64,000 nucleotides of DNA from Piper betle (taxonomy: Eukaryota > Streptophyta > Magnoliopsida > Piperales > Piperaceae), in NCBI GenBank assembly GCA_033002965.1, contig JAURVB010012858.1, positions 1 through 64,000 of the forward strand. Reading direction: 5' to 3'. The translations under genes and the position numbers were made by a program. Below are positions 57,041 to 64,000 of the stretch, one piece after another. The notes under the pieces were generated by a model that saw only the letters and a list, made by a program, of their open reading frames with translations, made no database searches and was not told where the DNA came from. The first letter of the stretch is position 1. Each line of letters starts with the position of its first letter.

Positions 57041-58912
57041 GATAATCATAAAATAAAAATATCATATACTATATATATATATATGGAGAAAAATGAGTAA
57101 ATATTATATATACTCATGTTAGTAATCATATAAAAAGTTAAATAAATAAATACACAATCATTCTATAAATAAATAAACAATTATGTAATTTTAATTAATA
57201 ATGAATAATAATAATATTATAGTCATCATTAGAGAATACGTAATTAAATACAATTAAATAATAACATAAAATCAACAAACAAGTAAATAAATAAATACAA
57301 TTTAGTAAACATAAAAGACTAACATTAATAAGTAAATATAGTATTAATAATAATAAATAATCATGTAAACATTCATCATATATGATAAAATATTGTTATA
57401 AATAAATAAATAATAATGAATATATATATGTATATATATATATACAATTTAGTAAACAATAAAAGACTAATAGCAAGAAATAAAGATAATAATAATAATA
57501 ACAAATAATCATGTAAACATACATTATATACGATAAACATAGAAATAATAAAGTAAATAATAATGAATAAATAGTAAATAAATAAATAAATAAAAACACT
57601 TATAATATTAAATTATACTAAATAATGAGAATATGTATGTAACCCAATGTAATGGTTTTTGATTTACCAAAAATGGTCAAAAAATGGCTTAAATAGAGCT
57701 AAAATGGCAAACCAAGTAAACCCATGCGAGTCGAGCTGAGTCGACTCAACCGAGTCAATGGCCCTTGCTGGCCTAGTAGCCAGACGCGGATGACGGGCAA
57801 ATGGGCCAGAAGGGTGGCCGTTGCTTGTCGCCAAAAAACACGGACGGCGGTGCAACTAGTGGATCGAGAGGTGGCATGATGGCAAAGGTGCTGGTGGTGA
57901 GGATCGGTGGAGTCTGGCCATTGGCTGGTTTGAAAACAGCCAAAATTTAGCAGCATCGCTGTCAGGTGCGGCGAGGTCGCCGGCGGCAATCATGACAATG
58001 GTGGAAACTGTGTGGGTGGTCTGATCGACCGAAGGTGCCTCACCGGGACCGGAAATAGACCCTAACGGTGGCAGCGGTGATGATGAACAGTGATAAAAAC
58101 TCCGTCGTTGACAGAGACGTAGATGGTGACGGTGGGTACAGACAGATGGCTCCGCCTACGAGGTGGTCATGGCCGTAGTGATCAGATGGCCAGAGGAGGA
58201 CCGGGGTCTAGCCGGCTGCGAGCTGAAGTGGTGGCAGCGGTAATGGTGTAAAAATTTGAAAATCATGAAAAATCTCTGAAAGATAATTGGGTGGAAGATT
58301 GGGTAGAGTGGATGGCCTAGATCTTACCATGTGGCATGATCAGGAACTCCAACAACTCTGTTGCCTAGTGGGGGCCTACCTATGGATATAAACAATATAC
58401 ATAGGAATGGAAAGCTCGGATCGAGACCATCCTTAGTTAAAACTGTCTCGAGTCCTAAAAGTGACACCTATAGGTGGAAATCGAGGCCAGAAGGTTAAAT
58501 GAGCCTCAAACCTTGAACTCAATCAAAATGGGGCCACAGGGGCACGATCGAGTGATCTAAAATTCCTATGCTGTATACATATGAAAAACCTAAAAAATCC
58601 CAGACAGATGCTAAATGCTAAAATGACCTAGACCTAAGCCTAAAATCCTGGCTAACTCATAAAAATTATATGTATACCTCGTATATACACTGATAGCTCA
58701 TTCTATACAGTATCATAACTGAAACTATCATATGTTTGTCGTGCATACTCAACCTCCATAACATGCTCAATATGCCCATCTGGGCCCCATACTCATATTC
58801 TAAAAATTAGTCTAGCTCAAGTTCGCTTGAACCGACTCGATACTAACCAGAAAAGGGAAAACTAAAATCGGGTAAAACCCTAACTAAAAAAGGAGTTTTA
58901 CATTTATAATAA
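57041..58912 (-). mobile_element. Damaged 5' LTR of C2
   Basis: Matches the 3' LTR from about 53900 onward, with a TATATA run at 57070-57085 and 57420-57445 and the GC-rich block at 57740-58220. It ends GGAGTTTTACA at 58912. Confidence 0.8.
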
Positions 58913-59157
58913 AGTTTTATATTTATAAATTTTGAAAGAGGACGTCATTTTTCACATACGGGTGTAGGGGCGTCTTCCTCACCTTAGCCGCCTAGTTCTC
59001 CTCTTCCTTGCCGGTGTTTCTTCCTTGCTTGGGTATCCTTCCTATCTCCCTCTTCTTCATTTTCTTGCATTCATATGTCTTTTTAATTGATAATAAGCTT
59101 GATAAACATGAGAATTAAAGTCTGAAATCAACAATAACAACTAAAACTAAACTGGAA

Positions 59158-59895
59158 AATGGAATTTCGCCATGGCCGACGGGTCTGAAGTTGGGCAATG
59201 ATAGGCGACTGTAAACAAAGATTTCAAGGCAGCCCTCACACCCCCGACGACCTCTCTGGCTGCTGGGTCGAAGGGTGGCGTCGCCTTGTCCCTGGGTTCC
59301 GATGGGTGGCGGAATTTCAGTGGTTATGGGCGGAGTTGTAGTGTGCGACGCTGTGGGAGATTCCAGACGTCCAAGCCAGATTGCTGGCCAAAGACTCACG
59401 CCGTGCATGCTCGCAGCGCTTGGCCTTGACGTTGGGTTGTCGTGCAGGGAGAAGGGAAGTGTTCCCGGCGGTGCTGCTGGCCGGACGGAGTACACCTTGC
59501 AGTCCCGGCGGTGCTGCTGGCCAGGAGTCCGCGCCTTGGTGCAGAACGGAGTTTGACGTGGGTAGTTGCTGTAAAGCACAAGCTTTATGCTTCCAATTGG
59601 ATTGGTAGGGAAGGGAGTGAAGGACGTGGTCTGGTTTTGGGTTGAAGAGGAAGATATCAGGCCTGGTTTGGTGCAGGACGTCGCCTTGGATAGCTACTGT
59701 AAAACATGGACGTTAGGCTTCATCTTTGCCTGTTTTTATGTTGTTGTTGATGTCTTGTTGGGATGTTTATATGGTTGTTCAATTGGGTTGCTGGGGAATT
59801 GAAGAAGGACGTGACCAGTGGTGGTGCCAAGGTCTGGTTTTGGTGCAGAGAAAAATGGTGACGGGAAGAAGAAGAAGAAGAAGGGCGGTGGCAAT
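59158..59895. other. GC-rich core, type i, in LTR slot 1 (A6)
   Basis: Antisense frame of 154 codons (59115-59579, minus) related to the A4 and A5 cores, with the CCCGGCGGTGCTGCTGGCC string present twice (59464, 59503). No recognised domain. Confidence 0.6.
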
Positions 59896-60824
59896 TCTGT
59901 AAATACTGATTGACTCGATACCGACTCGAGTTAAAAATAATACGAACTCGTAATAAATCTTTAAAAATAATTATTTTAATGGGTTATGGGTAAAGTTACT
60001 AAACTAACTAATTATTGTATGAAATCGCCACGAGTAATAAAAATACGGTAATGATAAACGGTCGATAATTAATCGGCGTAATTCAAGCGATTAAATTAAA
60101 TCGGAGGGTTATAAGTAATTAATAAAATAAAGATTTTACCTTTACCATATTAAATTTAATATTAGGTAAATAAAGTGATTATTTTAATAACGAGTCAGTA
60201 ATGTAGAAAATGGGTTATTAAACTATAGTCGGGTAGCAATCACTCGCGTCGAACCTAAATAGCATAATGAAAATAAATAAAGTTCGAAACTTTATAGAGT
60301 CGAATAATTTAAAATAATTGTATTAATAATATTTATGAATTAAAATAATACAAATTATTTTAAATAATTTAATTGAACAACTTAATTAATTAAATTGCTG
60401 TAAATAATAGTAGCGATTAAAAATTATAACCGTCAACTAAATCATCAAGATCGGGGTTAAATAATTATCACCGCAAAGGAAAATTAAATACTTGTTTATT
60501 AGTAATAATTATTTTATCAACTGTTAGGTATTAATTATGAGTTAGATAATTAATTTAAAATGTAAAGTAGGACTTAAATGATTATATCACGTGAATAATC
60601 AATTATCTCACTAGATTTGTTGAAAATTTAATATTTAATATTTTTGAATTGTTACATGATATGTTGTCAAAATTTTAATAATGATATATATATATTAGAC
60701 ATTTAGTTGCATGCATTTCTACTCGAATAAAATTATACTTATGTATAATTTTATATTCTCGTTCAGATTAGGATCATTGGTCGCAGCGTGCGAAAGTTTC
60801 GAAATATCCAGGTCTCCGTATAAT

Positions 60825-60930
60825 TATTTGAAATGTTGTATTTTCCCAAACTGGTATAATTATATAAAATGTTGTATTTCCCTAAACTGGTATAACTATA
60901 TGAAATGTTGTATTTTTCCAAACCGGTAGC
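60825..60930 (+). repeat. 36-bp tandem repeat, three units
   Basis: Units contain GAAATGTTGTATTTTCCCAA and CTGGTATAATTAT. Confidence 0.85.
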
Positions 60931-60940
60931 CTTTTCGGCA

Positions 60941-61448
60941 CTAATCTTAGAATGAGCTGGGAGACCATGACTAATCTCAAAATGAATTGGGAGACCACCT
61001 AATCTCAAAATGAGTTGGGAGACAATTTTTAATCTCAAAATGAACTGGGAGACCATGGCTAATCTCAAAATGAATTGGGAGACCACCTAATCTCAGAATG
61101 ATCTAGGAGACAATTTCTAATCTAAGAATGAGCTGGGAGACCATGACTAATCTCAAAATGAATTGGGAGACCACCTAATCTCAGAATGAGCTGGGAGACA
61201 ATTTCTAATCTCAGAATGAACTGGGAGACCATGACTAATCTCAAAATGAATTGGGAGACCACCTAATCTCAGAATGAGCTGGGAGACAATTTCTAATCTC
61301 AGAATGAACTGGGAGACCATGACTAATCTCAAAATGAATTGGGAGACCACCTAATCTCAGAATGAGCTGGGAGACGACTTTTTCTAATCTCAGAATGACC
61401 TGAGAGACAAATTACTAATCTCAGAATGACCTGAGAGATAATTACTAA
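60941..61448 (+). repeat. 88-bp higher-order minisatellite in A6
   Basis: The join CCACCTAATCTCAGAATGAG recurs at 61171, 61259 and 61347, exactly 88 bases apart. Each unit has three monomers of 30, 30 and 28 bp ending GACAATTT, GACCATGA and GACCAC. The first units are more diverged. Confidence 0.95.
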
Positions 61449-61528
61449 AGACTTGTGTAATAATAATAATAATAACGAGTGAAATGATAATAGAGATTAT
61501 ATTGACTTGTTTCATTTAATTATGCGGC

Positions 61529-61564
61529 TTAGTGGTTTTATCACTAACGCGGAATTGCCTCCGC
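61529..61564 (+). other. Twin hairpin motif conserved in family A LTRs
   Basis: TTAGTG-GTTTTAT-CACTAA is followed at once by GCGGA-ATTGCC-TCCGC. The same pair is seen at 409-443, near 8350, at 37553-37590, and on the minus strand near 12750, 13310, 17680 and 22780. It lies upstream of a TATA-like TTATAAATGTGG (61674). Confidence 0.65.
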
Positions 61565-61871
61565 AGGTGAGCAGCATTGGACTGAAGAATAGAAGTGTGG
61601 TTGGTGGTTCTTTTACCAACCTAGGTATGGTGAATCGATAATAAAAATTGGACTTCCTTATTATTCTCTTGTGTTATAAATGTGGCTATGGGAAACGGTC
61701 CGAGACTGTGGGACAGTTATTTTATATTTTAGAGAACATGATTTATTGTTATGATTTATATTATATGTTGTGAGACTTATTTGCTGTATTTAAATTCATG
61801 TTCTGGAATGCTACATTTACATTAACTATATTTTTAAGTAACACCCGGTCCGGTTCGGGCGGGTCGTTACA

Positions 61872-62000
61872 ACGTCTAAATGACCCGATTTATGTAGGTT
61901 GCGATAAAAGTGCTATCTTATTCATCATGCGATATAAAATAACCGAGCCAAGTATAAAATAAGAAATTAGTCCTAAACGGACCTGGTCTCGAGCATAAAA
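61872..62000. other. 129 bp between two opposed LTRs, origin unclear
   Basis: The first 16 bases (ACGTCTAAATGACCCGAT) resemble a family C LTR site (53488), so this may be a family C remnant. Nothing else was recognised. Confidence 0.35.
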
Positions 62001-62004
62001 GTAC

Positions 62005-62125
62005 AAATTTCAAATGATTATACAGACAATTCAACATTTCAACTAATTATACGGACAATACAACACTTCAAATAATTATACGGACAATACAACACTTCAA
62101 ATAATTATACGGACATATATAGTAA
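62005..62125 (-). repeat. 29-bp tandem repeat, about four units
   Basis: Units AATTATACGGACAATACAAC plus ACTTCAAAT; the last copies are near-identical. Confidence 0.85.
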
Positions 62126-62924
62126 TTTTAAAGGTGTGGCCCCCGTGTCGGACTGAGTCAATTCTTTGACCTCGATTGTGTTACAACGCATGGTGGTCGA
62201 ATCTGGGCTCAGGCTGACCAAGGCTGCGAATAAGAGAAAGTACAACATTTTAAATGATTATACAGAATTGGATATTTCGAACTCACAGCGATGACCAATG
62301 ATCCTAATCTGAGATATATATCATTTTCAGAAATATTAAATATTAAATTATCAACAAATCTAGTGAGATAATTAATTATTCCTGTGACATAATTACTTAA
62401 CCCCGATCTTGACGATTTAGTTTATGGTTATAGTTTTTAATTGCTACTATTATTTATAAGAATTTAATTAATTAAGTTGTTAGATTAAATTATTTAAAAT
62501 AATTGTATTATTCATGAATATTATTAATACAATTATTTTAAATTTTTTGACTCAATCACCATTTTCTACATTACTTACTTGTTACTAAAATAATCACTTT
62601 ATTTACTTACTATTAAATTTAATAATGCAAAGGTAAAATATTTATTTTATTAACTACTTATAATAGTCCTATTTAATTTAATCGCTTGTTGTGCTGATTA
62701 ATTATCAACTTTTTATCATTACCGTATTTTGTTTTATTACCCGTGGCGATTTTGTACAATAATTAATTAGTTTAGTAACTTTAACCCATAACCCATTAAA
62801 ATAATTATTTTTAAAGATATATTATGTCTTCGTATTATTTTTAATTCGAGTCGGTATCAAGTAAGGTATTATTTATGAGTTGGTATTATTATTTAACTCT
62901 AGCATTATTTACAAGTTTACCACC

Positions 62925-63480
62925 CAAGGTAATTTTCTTCTTCTTCTTCTTTCCTGGTGCCATCACCTTTTCCCGATAGTAGCCGCCCTCCAGCCGCCAC
63001 AGGCGATCGTCTCCGGCCGCCACCAATCGTCGCCGACCAGCCCTGCCATGCCGTTGCAGTGTCGCCCCGGCCAACTCGGGCCGTCTTCCAGCCGCGGCGA
63101 CGCCCGCATTGCTTGCCCAGCGGCATGCTCATGTCGGTGATTCCACCGCTAGTGAGCGTCGCCACCTAAATTGGGTGGTAACCTCATCACCCTCGACCAC
63201 CTATCGACTTTCCCTGGCCAGATTGGAGCCCGTAGCCACCCAGGACGGGCAGATTTCTTCCCCCACGGCCGTCGCCTTTGTTTTTGCTGCTGTCATCTGT
63301 TTTTGGCCATTTACCGCCCCAGGCTGCATCCACACACGTGAAATCAACCCTACATTGATTGACGAAGAGAGTAGGATCATCTTCCAACGTCGGAACGACC
63401 GTCACCACCGATTCCAGGCGAAACGTCGCCTGTGCTTACCCATCTCGCCGAAACAGGGGACTCATCGGCCAAGTTAAACT
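62925..63480. other. GC-rich core, type ii, in LTR slot 1 (A7)
   Basis: Near copy of 19440-20010, with CT-rich leader (TCTTCTTCTTCTTTCC), then CG-rich sequence with frames broken relative to the A3 copy. Confidence 0.65.
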
Positions 63481-63862
63481 TTAATTTCTGTTTAGTTTCT
63501 TTCTTGTTGATTTTAAACTTTAATCCTCACGATTATAAAGCTTACTGTCAAATTAAAATATGTATGCAGGAAAATTAAGAAGAGGGATATAGAAAGAATA
63601 CCTAAGCAAGGAAGAAGACACGCTGGCAAGGAAGAGGAGAAAAAAATGCAAATGAAGGCTAGGGTGGAGGATGTCCTTCATAAAATAAAATAAAATGACA
63701 GCTAGGGTATGTGAAAACACATGTATTTCATTTAACCGGATAACCGGGTAAATAATAAAATTTAATAATTAACCGGGTAGGATTTACCGGGTATTGGATA
63801 TAACACGTTCGGTCCTTCCTAAACCGCGCTCGTGTCTTCTTTATTTTTTCATGCTCTTTACA

Positions 63863-64000
63863 ATGCGTGGCTAGTCCATTGAGACGATTCAAGCATGGAT
63901 AGTCAGTCCAGTTAGATGATTCCAACATGTATGAAATGTTTCACTAGATGATTCAATCATGTGTAGTCCATCTAGTCAGATTATTAAGGAGCTAGTGAGC
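63863..64000. repeat. Short degenerate repeats at the right edge
   Basis: Three loose copies of an AGATGATTCAATCATG-like string (63879, 63912, 63948) with TAGTCCA between them, spacing about 35 bases. Probably the edge of another tandem array; too short to classify. Confidence 0.45.

Larger units (their letters stand above)
52724..58912 (-). mobile_element. Family C copy C2 (minus strand) with target duplication TTTAT
   Basis: 3' LTR 52724-55690, internal 55691-57040, damaged 5' LTR 57041-58912. TTTAT occurs at 52719-52723 and 58913-58917. The PBS and about 1.2 kb of the 5' LTR were lost in one deletion joining internal sequence to mid-LTR near 57040. No coding capacity. Confidence 0.8.
58918..61871 (+). 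mobile_element. Family A copy A6: LTR, 5'-truncated (plus strand)
   Basis: Homology to the A1 LTR starts near 58935, about 210 bases inside the LTR start. It carries a type i GC core (59158-59895), AT hairpin (60300-60370), 36-bp repeats (60825-60930), the 88-bp minisatellite (60941-61448), the conserved hairpin motif, and ends GGGTCGTTACA at 61871 with a single terminus. No internal sequence follows, so it is a solo or broken LTR. Confidence 0.88.
62001..63862 (-). mobile_element. Family A copy A7: LTR fragment (minus strand), subfamily B
   Basis: 29-bp repeats (62005-62125), the TGGTGGTCGAATCTGGGCTC block (62192), AT hairpin (62490-62550), type ii GC core (62925-63480), ACCGGGTA cluster (63733-63795) and LTR start end CTTTACA at 63862. 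The minisatellite half is missing. It faces A6 tail to tail. Confidence 0.85.

Noticed and set aside
60941..61448. Regular repeats resembling a CRISPR array
   Set aside because: Units are contiguous tandem repeats with no unique spacers, in a eukaryotic LTR.

Overview
The window looks like gene-poor nuclear heterochromatin of a flowering plant. I found no intact host gene, tRNA, rRNA or CRISPR array. Nearly all of the 64 kb is LTR retrotransposon sequence, nested, truncated and locally inverted. The evidence for a plant is the primer-binding sites (PBS) matching initiator tRNA-Met (TGGTATCAGAGC), a Tekay/Del-like chromovirus with a chromodomain and LTRs of about 3 kb, Athila-like elements with a TGGCGCCGTTGCC-type PBS, and a TRIM. 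The species cannot be named from the sequence.

Five repeat families are named here. Family A is a Tekay/Del-like Ty3/gypsy chromovirus: copies A1-A4 keep internal sequence and A5-A7 are LTRs only. Family C is a long-LTR element with no visible coding capacity (C1-C3). Family D is Athila-like (D1, D2). Family R is one Reina-like chromovirus with short LTRs. The fifth is one TRIM, plus a 34-bp scrap of a second.

Layout: 1-8733 A1 (+), with an inverted block at 3886-5154. 8734-8994 older A-type LTR ends. 8995-13032 A2 (-), carrying the TRIM at 11279-11814. 13033-20388 A3 (-), with two unlike LTRs. 20389-22407 C3 LTR fragment. 22408-35466 A4 (-), split by D1 (26480-31728). 35607-37872 A5 LTR (+). 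37873-41968 D2 (-). 41969-51971 C1 (-), whose LTR is split by R (45974-51178, +). 52724-58912 C2 (-), with a 5-bp target duplication. 58918-61871 A6 LTR (+). 62001-63862 A7 LTR (-).

The main unusual point is the build of the family A LTRs. Conserved AT-rich framework sequence carries two variable slots. One holds either of two unrelated GC-rich cores, or nothing. The other holds a 133-bp higher-order minisatellite (four monomers of about 33 bp), an 88-bp higher-order minisatellite (three monomers of about 29 bp), or a 300-bp unrelated segment. The slots occur in several combinations, as if LTRs were assorted by recombination. All four internal copies have also lost the protease region, and two copies share a set of internal deletions, which points to a deletion-derivative lineage that multiplied.

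Relative ages from LTR comparison by eye: D1 about 1% (youngest), R about 2%, A4 about 5%, TRIM about 6%, A1 about 11%. Boundaries of degraded segments are good to about 10-30 bases. LTR ends with a visible TG...CA are exact.
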